Shown here: piece by piece, positions 1 to 10,775 of the stretch
How positions within the stretch are numbered: position 1 is the stretch's first letter
Layout: each line of letters starts with the position of its first letter
Assembly (NCBI GenBank): GCA_905221605.1
Contig: CAJNDS010002565.1
Location: 30,001 to 65,000, forward strand
Source of the DNA: Symbiodinium natans
Taxonomy: Eukaryota; Sar; Dinophyceae; Suessiales; Symbiodiniaceae
Direction of reading: 5' to 3'
DNA: 35,000 bases
Program-made: the position numbers and the translations under genes
Notes under the pieces: model-generated
Database searches by the model: none
Seen by the model: only the letters and a program-made list of their open reading frames with translations
What the model was told of the DNA's origin: nothing

Positions 1-612
1 GGCACCCCCTAAGAAGATAACCTCAAGAGCCCCACGATTTGCTAAGAGCCCCCAAAACAGGAAATCATAGGTCGGAAGAGTTACCGGTCGTATTCACTTC
101 TGGCTCCTTCTTATAGTTATTGCTATCAGCATTAAGAACCCCCCCGAAAATCCTATTCTAAATACTTGGCCCCTGCACCGTATACCGGGAACCCCTAGAT
201 TTACCCAGTAAGAGAACCACAAGAGCCCCATTAAGGTGCACACCCATGAATCTTGCGATTTCCTGCATGCGCACGAAGATCACAAGATGCTGAGTATCCT
301 GTGCTGCAAGGATGCGAAGATCCGCAATCGCAATCTGTAGCTCAGGGTTTGCGGATTTGGGGTTTGGGGCTGAATTAAAGACCTTGTGACTCAGTTTGGT
401 GCTTACAGACTTCAGTGGTTCCTCAAACTCCGAGGTTTAGGGTTTAGTTCAGGGTTTGGGGTTTCGGGTTTAGGGTTTAGGGTTTAGGGTTTAGTGTTTA
501 TAAGGCTTAGGGTTTAGGGTTTAAGATGCGACAAGGCCGGCAGCAAGGATCCCGTCGAGCTAGCGCGGCTGATTTGGTCGCACTGAATGCTGAGCCCCCA
601 GACATCTGGGTT

Positions 613-810
613 TTGGAGTACTATACTTTAATACCTTTTTTTTGGTTCTGGGTTCCTATTACAGCTACTTATACCTAAAAAGTATTTACCTTTAAACCCC
701 AAACCCCAAACCCTAAACCCTAAACCCTAAACCCTAAACCCTAAACCCTAAACCCTAAACCCTAAACCCTAAACCCTAAACCCTAAACCGTTTCAGGGTC
801 TACTCCAAAG
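613..810. repeat. Dispersed repeat with an embedded telomeric array (copy 1)
   Basis: Ends are TTGGAGTACTATACTTTAAT and TCTACTCCAAAG, so the termini are partly inverted. The left half matches 26324-26395 closely. Between the halves lies a CCCTAAA array of about 85 bp, against about 30 bp in the second copy. Confidence 0.7.
704..788 (-). repeat. CCCTAAA telomere-type array
   Basis: About 11 near-perfect CCCTAAA units preceded by two CCCCAAA units, inside the dispersed repeat 613-810. Confidence 0.9.
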
Positions 811-1747
811 TAGGGGTAAGGGGGTTGGGGGTTGCTGCGCTTTTGCTACAGGCCCTGAAGGTAAAGAGTGTACTCTGTTAATCACTACACTTTGTCGTGC
901 TTTACTGTAACTTTTGATCCTTAGCCTTTTTGGGTTTATTGGGTTTCCTAGTAAGGCAGCTAAAATTTAATTTATAGCTACCCTCCTAAGTGCAGCCAAC
1001 TACATAGCACTTATTGTGATAACACAAGTTAAGTTCCTTCGCTCCGGGCTTTGGAAATTTTGGGGTAAAGTGTAGTAGCGGGCTGGGGAGTGAAGGCGTT
1101 GAGAGGGTGGGTCTGTAGTCCCTGTGGTCCTTCCCGCTGGCTTGCAATGGATGATGTTGTCTTGGGGTGTTCGGATGGGTTGCATGAGCGTTGGACTGTT
1201 GTTCAAGAAGTTCAATTTACCATATAAGATTCATTTCAGATTGTGGTAGGTTTATTTATGTTCAATCTACCATATATACATATATATATATAGATATATA
1301 TTGGATTTAATATTATGGTAACTTCATTTATGTTCCTTAGCAAGCAAGCAAAGCACCAAGCTCCCTCCCTGCCCTGCCCCTATTGAAGATATGTTCACGG
1401 GGATCTGTTTTTTTCATAGCAATAATTCTCCATTATACATTACTCTGCATTCTTCATTCCTTTCCTAATTCTGCTTGTGGTTCAATTGAGTTCATAGCCC
1501 TACTGTTGGGACCCCTAAACCCTAAACCCTAAACCCTAAACCCTATTCAGGAAGGCCCTAGCCCCAGTCCTGAAACCCACTGGATGCCAAAGCCCAAGAC
1601 AAGTCAACGTCCCACCTGGTAGGGTTTAGGGTTTAGGTTTCATATAGGGGTTTGGGGTTTAGCGGTATTTGGGGCTTCGGGTTCAGGGTTCAAGGGTTCA
1701 GGTTTAGGGTTCCGGGTTTAGGGCTTAGGGAAGTGTTTCAGGTGCCA

Positions 1748-1793
1748 ATGCACGTGGCGATCAACCTCAGGAGGAGGCAGAGCCTTGCTGCAG
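1748..1793 (+). CDS. Candidate first exon (MHVAINLRRRQSLAA)
   Basis: ATG at 1748 opens a 15-codon frame ending GCAG before GC, the donor style used by the firmer genes here, and a telomeric tract follows 13 bp later. The peptide is basic and amphipathic, which would suit an organelle-targeting start. The exon at 2727-2757 (VRAAQQSNAR, AG acceptor, GC donor) fits its phase. No downstream gene could be assembled, so this remains a weak candidate. Confidence 0.22.
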
Positions 1794-1806
1794 GCTCGTG
1801 GATTTG

Positions 1807-1858
1807 GGGTTTAGGGTTTAGGGTTTAGGGTTTAGGGTTTAGGGTTTAGGGTTTAGGG
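1807..1858 (+). repeat. TTTAGGG telomere-type array
   Basis: Seven perfect units followed by a G run. Confidence 0.9.
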
Positions 1859-2726
1859 TGGGGGGGGGGTGTTATATAGGGCCAGGGGTCCTGTAATGTT
1901 CCTGTGCCTCCACGAAGGGTTTAAGGTTTAGGGTTTATATAAGGTTCAGGGCTTAAGGTTTAGGCTTTAAGGTTTATAGGGTTTAAGGTTTAGGGTATGA
2001 GGGAGTGTCAGTCAGCATTGACAGGACTTGCTTGGCACGCTGGTTCCGATCCATCTTTGCATTTAAGACTTTAAGAAGCCAGCTTAGATGTATGCAGCAT
2101 TATCGTAAGGCCTGTTTTGCAATCTTCCTGTCGTGTCTTGTAGCCGGCGCATCTCTGCGCGACAACGCAGCGAAAGCTTCGCCTCAGTGCCAGCGTCTAC
2201 AATTCCCACAGCTCTACCCCCTCAACCCTAAACCCTAAACCCTAACCCCTAACCCTAAACCCGAAAGCGAAGTCAAAGTAGCCAGCGTCGTTGAAAAAAG
2301 CTGCAGGCGCACTTGCGTGCGCCAGGGTGAACTTAAGAAGCCCAAATTATCAAACCCAAAACCCTAAAAACCCGAAAATCCTAAACCCTAATAACCCTCA
2401 ACCCTAGAGACCCCAAACCCCTAAAGCAACAAACCCCAAGCCCAGGAATTTATACCTTGAAGCCTCCCTCAGGGAGCCGTGAGCTTGGACTTCTCCCTAG
2501 CACAGTAGGGTTTAGGGTGTAGGGTTTAGGGTTTAGGGTTGCTTGTGGGGCTCAAACCTCTGAGCTCTACGTCCCAGGGCTTCCAGGGTGTAGTGCCTCT
2601 GTGGGCAAGCTCTTAATCCCTAAGCCCTGGATCCTAGACCCTAGGGTTTAGGGATCAGGGTCTAGGGATTAGGGCTTAGGGATTCGGGTTTAGGGTTTAG
2701 GGTTTAGGGCTGAGGGCGCGTGGCAG

Positions 2727-2757
2727 GTGTGAGAGCCGCCCAGCAAAGCAACGCCAG
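2727..2757 (+). CDS. Candidate internal exon (VRAAQQSNAR)
   Basis: A 31-nt segment lies between GGCAG and CCAG followed by GCGGG, flanked by telomeric arrays. It is in phase with the candidate first exon at 1748-1793. No family is recognised and the length is too short for confidence. Confidence 0.2.
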
Positions 2758-2795
2758 GCGGGAGCGCCTTGATTTGGGCTTGGCTGCGGTGTTGA

Positions 2796-2876
2796 GGGTT
2801 TAGGGTTTAGGGTTTAGGGTTTAGGGTTTAGGGTTTAGGGTTTAGGGTTTAGGGTTTGGGTTTAGGGTTTAGGGGG
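2796..2876 (+). repeat. TTTAGGG telomere-type array
   Basis: About 11 units with one 6-bp variant. Confidence 0.9.
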
Positions 2877-3111
2877 TGTAAGGTTCAGGAAGGTTTGGCT
2901 CCACGAGGGCCGAGGCGTAGCTTATCTTACTGCTGGAATTGGCAGGGAATGAGACAAATTGGGGGCCCTGCAGTAGATGTACCCTTGAAGGGATTACATA
3001 GGGCAGAATTCCACAGCCATGCCCGAACTTGTTGTTCAACCCTAAACCCCCTACTACGATTTCCTTAAGAACCCCCCAAAAAATCCCTATATCGCCCTTA
3101 TCAGGAAGAAT

Positions 3112-3198
3112 ATATATTCTTATATATATATATATATTTATTTATTTATTTATTTATTTATATATTTTTTTTTTTTTGGGGGGGGGGGGGGGGGGGCG
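3112..3198 (+). repeat. TA / TTTA microsatellite followed by T and G runs
   Basis: (TA)n, (TTTA)n, a T run and then about 18 G. The upstream TTAAGAACCCCCCAAAAAAT (3064-3083) resembles the start of other G-run elements. Confidence 0.85.
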
Positions 3199-3477
3199 GG
3201 GACTCTTATGCATGGCAGTATCAGCTCCGAATCCATAAGCCCCTGGGCCGCAAGCCCGAAGCCTTCCAGCGTCTGATGTCAAACCCCGATTGCGGTGGGA
3301 GTCTGATCAGCACAAAAGTTCAGGGGCCCCCGGGGTTTAAGGTTTAGGGCTTAGGGTTTTAGGGTTTTAGGGTTTAGGGTTTAGGTTTAGGGTTTGTGGC
3401 TTCTGGTTCAGCGACTTGTGGCGCGTAGGGCTGCGGGGCTTTACAGGGTGTTGTTGTTTGGGCTTAAGAGACCCTTT

Positions 3478-3560
3478 GGGTTTAGGGTTTAGGGTTTAGG
3501 GTTTAGGGTTTAGGGTTTAGGGTTTAGGGTTTAGGGTTTAGGGTTTAGGGTTTAGGGTTT
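3478..3560 (+). repeat. TTTAGGG telomere-type array
   Basis: Twelve perfect units, ending at the pyrimidine-rich acceptor of the candidate exon 3569-3622. Confidence 0.9.
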
Positions 3561-3568
3561 CTTCTCAG

Positions 3569-3622
3569 ATTGGCATCTTGGCATGGGTTTTTGAACTGCT
3601 TGAAGCAGAGGGTGGCCGTTAA
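3569..3622 (+). CDS. Candidate terminal exon (IGILAWVFELLEAEGGR, stop)
   Basis: A pyrimidine-rich acceptor TTTCTTCTCAG sits directly after a 12-copy TTTAGGG array, followed by 17 codons and TAA. This is the best classical acceptor in the first 5 kb. The upstream frame ending CCTTTGG before GTTTAGGG could be its partner exon, which would make the telomeric array the intron itself. No family is recognised. Confidence 0.25.
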   Translation: MGILAWVFELLEAEGGR

Positions 3623-3739
3623 ATCAAGCAAGCCGAAACCCTAAACCTCAAACCCCTAAACCAGCCTAAACCCCTAAACTCAGAATGGCAGCTATCCAGA
3701 AGGTGCAGTCGAACCCCCAAGCCACACACCTATACTAAG

Positions 3740-3809
3740 TAGCTGAGTGGGTACACTTTACACGTTTTGGGATGCACTCTTTTGGGGGGGCTTATGAACT
3801 CAGCAACTA
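3740..3809. mobile_element. G-run MITE-like element, copy 1 (short)
   Basis: Begins TAGCTGAGTGGGTACACTTTAC and ends GGGGGGGCTTATGAACTCAG plus CAACTA. Compared with the 105-bp form it lacks the internal ACTGAAAGTGTAC part. Confidence 0.65.
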
Positions 3810-3876
3810 AGTAGAAGGCCTTCAAGAATCAGAAAGTCGATTGCTGGTCGAATCGCCGACTTCAGAAGTGAGCCTC

Positions 3877-4020
3877 TACTTGGAGGTTAGTGGTCCTTAT
3901 TCACGGATCAGAAGTGTACTTACAACTGTACTTCTAACCATATTTGGGCACTTAAGGGGCTTAGAAGTGGGTTATAAGTACAGTTACACTTGGTTAACAA
4001 GTACCATGAACCTCGAAGTA
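3877..4020. mobile_element. Palindromic element with TACTTGGAGGTT ends, copy 1
   Basis: Left end TACTTGGAGGTT, right end AACCTCGAAGTA. The middle (TTGGGCACTTAAGGGGCTTA, GGGTTATAAGTACAG) matches the copy at 27958-28077. No coding capacity. Confidence 0.65.
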
Positions 4021-4069
4021 ACCCTTTTGGGAGTCAGGGCTCAGGGGTTTTGGGGTTTCAAGGCGATAA

Positions 4070-4235
4070 GGGAACTTGCTCACATCATGAGTCGAGCTGC
4101 TGCTGCGAATGGTACCCGAATCGAATCACCAAATGTCTTGGCTCATAGTAGGGGAACTTGCCCTAAATCATGAGTTAAGCTGCTACTACGAGAAGGTCCC
4201 CGAATCTATCAACCAAGCGTTTAGGCTTCACCAAG
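4070..4235 (+). repeat. Old 82-bp tandem duplication
   Basis: GGAACTTGC...ATCATGAGTCGAGCTGCTGC near 4071 and its diverged copy near 4153 (ATCATGAGTTAAGCTGCTAC). Confidence 0.6.
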
Positions 4236-4402
4236 CAGCCCCAGGACTATAGAGATTCAGTGTAAGCTCAAAAGAGCCGAGTTTCTTGGGTGTATGGTTT
4301 AGACGTGTAGGCTCATGGCCCAGACACCAGAACCTCCGAGGGTAGTTCTCCAAATCAGGGTCCCTGTTTGGGTGTCCTTATGATAAGGGTGCCGTACTAT
4401 CT

Positions 4403-4513
4403 CCTTGGGGACGAAATGAACCCTAAAAATGGGGTCATAAACCCTATACTACTAGAATTCCGATTAAGGCATACGGACCATAAACCCTTTTAAGGTTCAT
4501 TTGGTCCCCAAGG
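4403..4513. mobile_element. 111-bp inverted-repeat element
   Basis: Arms 4403-4422 (CCTTGGGGACGAAATGAACC) and 4494-4513 are reverse complements at 19 of 20 positions. No second copy was noticed in the window. Confidence 0.65.
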
Positions 4514-5098
4514 CTAAAGGGCCAAAAGAGGTACCCTAAGTTGTAGGCGTGCGCCCCCTTCGTCAGGCGTGACGATGCGCAGGTACTGGCCATCAGCGAC
4601 GCTCGTCGGAGTTTGGCAAATGGGTAGGTTCCCGTTTTTGGGCCGCTGTATAGTAGGGCACCTCAGCAAAAGGACCCCAAAAGGGACGCTGAATAAGAGA
4701 TGTTCTGCTTGATTGATCGCTTGCGTGTGTGTGTGTGTTTAGTTATTCGGCGTATGGTTCGGCGTGTGGTGAAGGAGTGCACAGAGTTTGGGAGTTTCAG
4801 AATTATTGGGAAGGCGAAGCATGGTCATGTTTGGAAGAGATGTTTGTGACATTTGGCCATTTGCAGCCCACTGCTAGTCAGCCTGAAAACCTTGTGAGGA
4901 TCAAAGGACGGGTTCAGGGTTTAGGGTTTAGGGTTTCGGTTTTAGGGTTCCCCCGCACCTTTCTGCACAACGATCCGGTCAGTCGTGCAGGCTAGCCGTG
5001 TTAGTTCCACTGGTCAAGTCCTAAAGCCTAAACCCTAAACCCTAAACCGTTAAACACTAAACCCTATAAACCCTAAACCCTACTTGCCGGCTAAGACC

Positions 5099-8000
5099 AT
5101 GGGGAGTTCGGCGCAGGCACATTGGCAGCTCGGGCAATGCTTCTGTGTTGGGGTTTAGGGTTTAGGGTTTAGGGGCTAGGAATAAGAAGGGTGGGGGTTT
5201 CTGAAATTGGGGGTGCCGTTTTGGGGTCCTTATTACAAGGGAATCCTACAATTTGGGGGTCTATTTTGGGGGTCCTCTATCTTCGTAAACCCTCATATGA
5301 GGACCCTCCCCCCCCGCCCCCAACCCTCCATTCAAAGTTACATAGTTCAATTCGGGGAGAGCCTCTTTTAAATTCCAGAGTCTTCTTAAACCTAAACCCT
5401 AAACCCTTGTGTTGCCGCAGCCATGAGCAGGGCAGCTGGGACCCCTGCGGTGGACGAGTTTGGGACGGGTATCACTCGGTACACCTTTGGAACATCTTCT
5501 CCCTTGTTGGGTTTAAGATGGACTAGATTCAGGATATAATATATATTTTTCTCCCTTGTTGGGTTTAAGACGGACTAGCTTCAGGAACATATTTCAGAGG
5601 TCTTTAGGGGGCCATCCGAGTTCGGGTCCAGTGAAGAAAGGGATGCAGTTTCCATGTCAAAATCACCACCCAGAGACATTTCCCTCAGGCGTAGGTAGGG
5701 GACCACATCGCTTGTTGCATACAGCTAAGCGCATGTTTACGGCCAGCACGAACAACATCTGATGAGTCGCAAGGCGCAAAGCCTGAAAGAGCAGGCGCGC
5801 GCAAGGCAGCACAACAAAACTACTCTTAAAACCCTATAAACCCTACGCCCAAAACGCTAAGCCCTACGCCCAGAACCCGAAACCATATAAGTCCTAAACC
5901 CTCAGGCCGCCTGTATGACCCGAAATTATATTAGAAACCCTAAACCCTAAACCCTAAACCCTAAACCCTAAACCTGTATGAGCCCCAAAGCCCCCCCCCC
6001 CCGCCCAACGATGTCCCTGCAGGCTGGCTCGTCGGCGACCATGACGCGACCACAAGGCCTTGGAGCAGACCCACAGTGCTGAGAGTATCAGGGTTCAGGC
6101 TTTAGGGTTCAGGGTTCAGGATTTTGGGAGTTGAGGTTGTTTAGGGTCTCAAGGGCTTAGAGGGTTTAGAGGGTTTAGAGAGTGTAGGGGGTTTAGTTCG
6201 GGGGTTTAAGATGTTCATAGGGTTTGGGGCTGAGGATGCCTGTGTTTTTCCAGGGCTTAGGGCCCTAAACCCTAAACCCAAAGGTTTAGACTAGGAGAAA
6301 ACTACGATGTCACCAGCTTCAGTATGGACATAGTGAGACAGATTGAGCAGGCCGAAGCCCCAAATTATGGTTTCGCATACTTGGCGTTTGTAGCTGGGCA
6401 GCAATGTGTTGTTTGGCTGGGGATTGTGCAGCTTCTTGGCATCGTCACCACTCAGCAAGCAATAGTGACTTAAAGATACACGGAACCTTTCAGACCCCGA
6501 AACCCTTTAGCCCTAAACCCTAAAACCCTAAAGCCCAAACAAAAGCAAGCCTGTCCCTAGACCCTTACCTCGGTAGACAAAACAAACTAAGGGCGCTGAA
6601 GCCTGTACAAGGAGGGCCCCCCCCCCCCCCCTAGTTATACGTAGAGTTCTAAGGACCCTAAATTGGGTTATAGGGCCCCTAGCTTAGTTTCTAAGTCCCC
6701 TAACTACAGTTAGTATGGCAAGGGGGCCCCTACTTGTAGGGGTTTCTAGGGTTCAGAGTGTATAATACTCCTTCGGGTTTATATGTTTGAGGCTTTGAAA
6801 GGTTCCCTAGGAAGCCGAGCATTTGCGTGTTGTAGGGGCTTCGGAGGGTTTGGGGTTATAGGGTTTAAGGGTTTTAGGGGTTGTAGGGTTTTAGTTCGTA
6901 GGGATTTAGGACTTCGGAGGGTTTCAGGGTTGCAGGGTTGCAGGGTTGTAAGGTTGTAAGGGTAAACCCTAAACCCTAAACCCTAAACCCTAAACCCTAA
7001 ACCCTAAACCCTAAACCCTAAACCCTAAACCCTAAAGCCGGGGGTTTCAGGGTTGTGGGGTTTTAGGGTTCAAAGCAGCCCAGGCCGCAGTCGACGTGCG
7101 ACAGATGCCGAGGTGAAGCGTGGGAGCAAGCCGAGGTTTAGGGTTTAGGGTTTAGGGTTTAGGGTTTAGGATTAGGGGTTTTGGTTTAGGGTTTAGGGTG
7201 TGTGGCTTAGTTAGGGCCCGAAGTGAACCTTTTTTTTGTTTTTTTGGGATAGGTTCTCTTGTAAAACTACAACAGATATGCTTGTGCTTCCAGAATTCTC
7301 TGGCAGCTAGTTCATGAGGGTTCCGCTTTGAGTGGAAAGGGTTCCTGGGTCAGAGTACTCACGGAGGCTTTGCCTAAACCCCAAACCCTAAACCCTAAAC
7401 CCTAAACCCCAAACCCTAAACCCTAAACCCCAAACCCTGAACCCTAAACCCCAAACCCTAAACCCTAAACCCCAAACCCTAAACCCTAAACCCCAAATCC
7501 TAAACCCGAAACCCGAAACCCGAAACCCTAAACCCCAAACACTAAACCCTAAACCCTAAACCCTGAGGCTTCATCCTGTGGGCTGAGGTTCGTCTCTTTG
7601 CTTAGAGAAAGCCCCTTAATCCTGAATCCTGAGCCCCTGAACCCTAATAAGACCCGAAGACCCTAAGACCCTAAAACCCTAAAACCCTAATACCCTAAAC
7701 CCTAAGACCCTAAACCCTAAAACCCCAAAACCCCAAAACCCTAAAACCCTAAAACCCTAAAACCCTAAACCCTAAACCCTTAAAGCAAAGGGGAACAAAA
7801 CGCTCGGGGTTTCAAAGCTTAGGGTCCCTGGTGCGCCCCCCCACCCCACTTCGAGACTCCGCAGTTTAGGGGGTTTAGGGGTTTAGGGTTTAGGGGTTTA
7901 GGGTTTAGGGTTTAATGTTGGACTCGCTTTAGTACGTAGGCCCCCCCCCCCCCCCCCCCCAAACAATTTTGGGGTTTTCGGGGATCCTGAATAGTGTGGG

Positions 8001-10764
8001 CTGGGGCTGGGACGGGGCTGGGGGTAGGGCGGCTAGGGTGAGGGAAGCCTTGAAGCTTGAGGGTCTAAGCTTTCCAGGCTTTGTAGCTCCACGGTCGCCG
8101 GGGCTCCGCATAAATGCGGACCACCGAAACAACTTGCTAAAGCGAATCAGGGCAGCTCGTGGGCTACTCCCTTGGAAAATTGTTTGGGGGCCTGTTTCGT
8201 AATGAAATTTTGAAAAGAATTTCAATAAGGCTGGACACCAAAAAAATCCGGAGTTTCTTATTCAAAACTGTTTTTAGTTTTTGGCTCCCCGGCCCCCCGC
8301 CCTTCAACCCCGGCCGGCAAACATCGCATAATTGAGGACCACCCTAAACAATGGGGGGTCCCCTATAGGATTTCCGGAACATCGCATAATAGTGCCCCTT
8401 CTCACTAAAGCCAGTCCAACATTAGGGTTTAGGGTTTAGGGTTTAGGGGGTTCAGGGGTTTAGGGTTTAGGGTTCAGGGTCCGAAGCCCTCATCCCAAGA
8501 TCCGAATCCTTGAGCCAAAAAAACCTGTAGCTCCTGCGCCCCCAAGCCCTATAAGCCCCATAAGCCCTATTTGAGCTGAACGTTCTTGCCGGAGACCCTA
8601 CCACGAGTAGAACTGCTGCTCAAGATCTGCGCTTCGGCTAGGACCCTGCACCCTGAACCTTAAACCCTAAACCCCCTCTAGTCTGGGTGTCGGGTTTAGA
8701 GTGTGGGCAGTTCTTCAAATTAGTGTTCTTTTGTGGGGGGGGCCCTTATTTTCGGGTTGCCGTTATAATATGTAAGGGTCGCAAAAACGGACCCTACTTC
8801 ATAGACCACCGGTTCCTAAACCCCCCAAATTACATCACAGCCTCTTGGCCTTTTCCTCTGAAAGCACTGGGGTGTTCCAGCGATGTGTTAAGGAACGCAG
8901 CTGAAACAGAGTTCCGCAACCCAAGCTACAACCCACTGCCGGCATTGTACATCCTGAGTCTGTGAACCTACGTGCGGAACTGAATAGCTGAGTGAGTACA
9001 CTTTACACTTTTTGGGATGCTATAGTCCCCCATAGAACTGAAAGTGTACACTGTTGGGGGGGGGGGGGGGGGGGCTTATGAACTCAGCAACTAAGGAAAA
9101 GGGTTTACGGCTTACGGAAAAGGTTTAGGTTTTGAACCCTGGATCCCCAAACGTAAGCCCTGCATGAAGACCAGGTCTCTGCCCCAGCTCGCATCCCGGG
9201 CTACGCGAGGGGGCTCCCGGGCAGGCGAATTAGCATCGTGGCTCGGCAGCAACTTAGGGTTCAGGGTTTGGGGGTATAAAGTTTAGGGTTTAGGGTTCAT
9301 AAGGTATAGGGTTTAGGATTTAGGGTTTTGGGTTTAGGGTTTGGGGGGTTTAGGGGTTTCGGGGTTGTGGCCGCAAGTGTTTCGGGGTTTGGCGATTCAG
9401 GGGCTTGGAAATTGGGCCCAAACTGACAAGGCACACCTGGACAAGTGTGAGCCCTAAACCCCTGAACTTGAGAACCCTAAACTTTAAACTCCCGAACCCC
9501 CAAATCCCTAAAGCCCAACCCCCCAAACCCCTAAACTACCCCAACAGTTCCCCAACAAAGGGCTCGGAATAAACACTAATGGTCTTCCATTATGGTCCCT
9601 ATATAGGTAAGTATACTTTAAGAACCAGCAAGAAAGCCCCCAGCCCTCTAAACCCGTGAACCCTCAAAACCTGATCAACCGGATTCAAAGGCCCGCACCC
9701 AAACCCAAAACCCTCAACCCAAGACCCCCGACCCAAAAGCTGCTTCAGCCTAAACCCTGAGCCCTAAACCCGAAACCCTAAACCCTGAGCCCGAAACCCT
9801 AAACCCTTAACCACACTCTATCTCCTCCAGTTCGCCTGCACCCAGGCCTGAGCTGTATGGGTCTTTCAGGTGAGCCTGCTGATCTCAGCCCTAATCCTAA
9901 ACCTAGAAACCTTAAACCCTAAACCTCAAACTCTAATCCCTAAGCCCTAAACCCAAGTCCTTTGCAACACTTAGGACGTTTAGCCCTCGCACAAGAGGCA
10001 GGCAAAAACCGCCAGGACGAAGTCCTCGGTCTTTGGCTTTACCAGCCCCCTAGCCTGCCTGAGGCTTTAATGCGGCAGGTTCTCTAAGTTGGCGTCCCTT
10101 TTCAAGGTTTAGGGCTTAGAGATCTTAGAGTTTAGGGTTTAGGGTTTAGGGTATCCTACAACTTCTGGGTGCCACCCCCCAAAAAGGGGCACTGATCTGG
10201 AGAACTGTCCATGTTAGGCCTGGCCGCCCGAAACCTAGGGCGCCGAACGAAGAGCCGCAGCAAACGAGCTCTGGGCTTTGGGTCTAAGGTCTAGGGTTTA
10301 GGGTTTAGGGTTTAGGGTTAGGGTCTAGGGTTTAGGGGTTAGGGTTCCAACCTAAACCTCCTAACCCTAAACCCTTCAAGGCTTAGGGAATCTGAGACTT
10401 GAACCTAGTCTTCCCAAGACCCCTAGGATGCCCAGTAGTACCCTTATTCCTTTTTTGGTAGGTTTAGGTTCCCTTATAAACCCCTTTAAGCAAGAAAGGG
10501 CACCCTTTTTCATCCTAGGTTACTGGGCGACCTAGACCCTCAAGTAAACGCAGAGCCCGTACTGCCCTAAGAACCCACGCATGAGTCTCAATCCGACACC
10601 CTAAACCCTGAACCCTGTAAACCAGAAACCCCTAGCCCCTGGACCCTGAACCCCTTAATCCCCTCCTAAACCCTAAACCCTAAACCCTAAACCTCAAGCC
10701 CCTAAACCCGAAGCCATCTGACGACCAACTCTCTTGGCTCCGCGAGAAGTTTGCGGCTGACTGA
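5099..10764 (+). CDS. Tentative unknown multi-exon gene upstream of the MAPR gene
   Basis: No homology anchor, so this is a proposal. Candidate exons with AG acceptors, GC or GT donors and matching phases: 5099-5116 (MGSSAQ, context ACCATGG), 6023-6056 (AGSSATMTRPQ), 6295-6350 (ENYDVTSFSMDIVRQIEQ), 7084-7112 (AAVDVRQMP), 7588-7610, 8078-8115, 10016-10063 (DEVLGLWLYQPPSLPE), 10239-10274 (GAERRAAANELW) and a last exon 10714-10764 (PSDDQLSWLREKFAAD, stop TGA). The best are 6295-6350 (only one frame open, AG acceptor, CAG donor side followed by GC), 10016-10063 and 10239-10274. The peptide would be about 110 residues, hydrophilic and helical at its end. The exon at 8078 lies inside an inverted-repeat element and is doubtful. 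The last exon ends only 12 bp before the MAPR ATG, so it could instead be 5'-UTR of that gene. Confidence 0.33.
5199..5268. repeat. 70-bp dispersed repeat, matches 17267-17340
   Basis: Both copies read GGGGTTTC-GAAA, a short variable part, TTTTGGGGTCCTTATTA, then GGGAATCCTAC. Identity is roughly 75-80% by eye. Confidence 0.6.
5497..5586 (+). repeat. 37-bp direct repeat, period 52
   Basis: TTCTCCCTTGTTGGGTTTAA and the following GGACTAG-TTCAGGA occur at 5497 and again at 5549, with two differences. Confidence 0.7.
6963..7035 (-). repeat. CCCTAAA telomere-type array
   Basis: Ten perfect units; followed 50 bp later by TTTAGGG units on the other strand (7138-7170). Confidence 0.9.
7377..7780 (-). 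repeat. Degenerate CCCTAAA / CCCCAAA / CCCTAAAA tract
   Basis: A higher-order pattern of CCCCAAA then two CCCTAAA recurs at 7377-7500. The right part (7640-7780) is dominated by the 8-mer CCCTAAAA. About 50 bp of unique sequence (7568-7612) interrupts it. Confidence 0.8.
7936..8192. mobile_element. Element with poly-C terminal inverted repeats
   Basis: Left end is GTAGG, about 20 C, then AAACAATTTT; right end AAAATTGTTTGGGGGCCTG is its reverse complement with a run of only five. The 250-bp body is open on both strands (7969-8202 plus, 7929-8225 minus) but matches no transposase. Confidence 0.6.
8985..9093. mobile_element. G-run MITE-like element, copy 2 (full length)
   Basis: Full form: TAGCTGAGTGAGTACACTTT, a spacer, CCCCATAGAACTGAAAGTGT, a run of about 20 G, then CTTATGAACTCAGCAACTA. 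The inner GTACACTTT and AAAGTGTAC are reverse complements, and the outermost GCTGAG and CTCAGC are also inverted. Confidence 0.75.
10440..10532. repeat. CCTTTTTTGG-GGTTTAGG element, copy 1
   Basis: Core order: CCCTTATTCC, TTTTTGG, TTTAGGTTCCCTTATAAACC, AAGAAAGGGCACCCTTTTT, CCTAGGTTACT. Further copies are at about 12305-12400, 28433-28525, 29230-29305, with fragments near 24533, 27440 and 34930. Confidence 0.55.
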
Positions 10765-10775
10765 GTAGCGCTGCC

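Larger units (their letters stand above)
1..1747. other. Non-coding: telomere-like tracts and an inverted-repeat element
   Basis: The stretch holds degenerate TTTAGGG tracts (about 350-530, 1500-1545, 1615-1730), a dispersed repeat at 613-810 with a CCCTAAA array inside, and an AT microsatellite near 1272-1305. A block at 524-575 has an exon-like frame (SRRASAADLVALN after AG) but no partner. No gene is supported. Confidence 0.5.

Noticed and set aside
5191-5762. ORFs of 111 and 68 codons around a direct repeat
   Set aside because: Alternative frames over the same bases give equally plausible peptides, the first ORF runs through repeat sequence, and neither fits the splice phases of nearby candidates.
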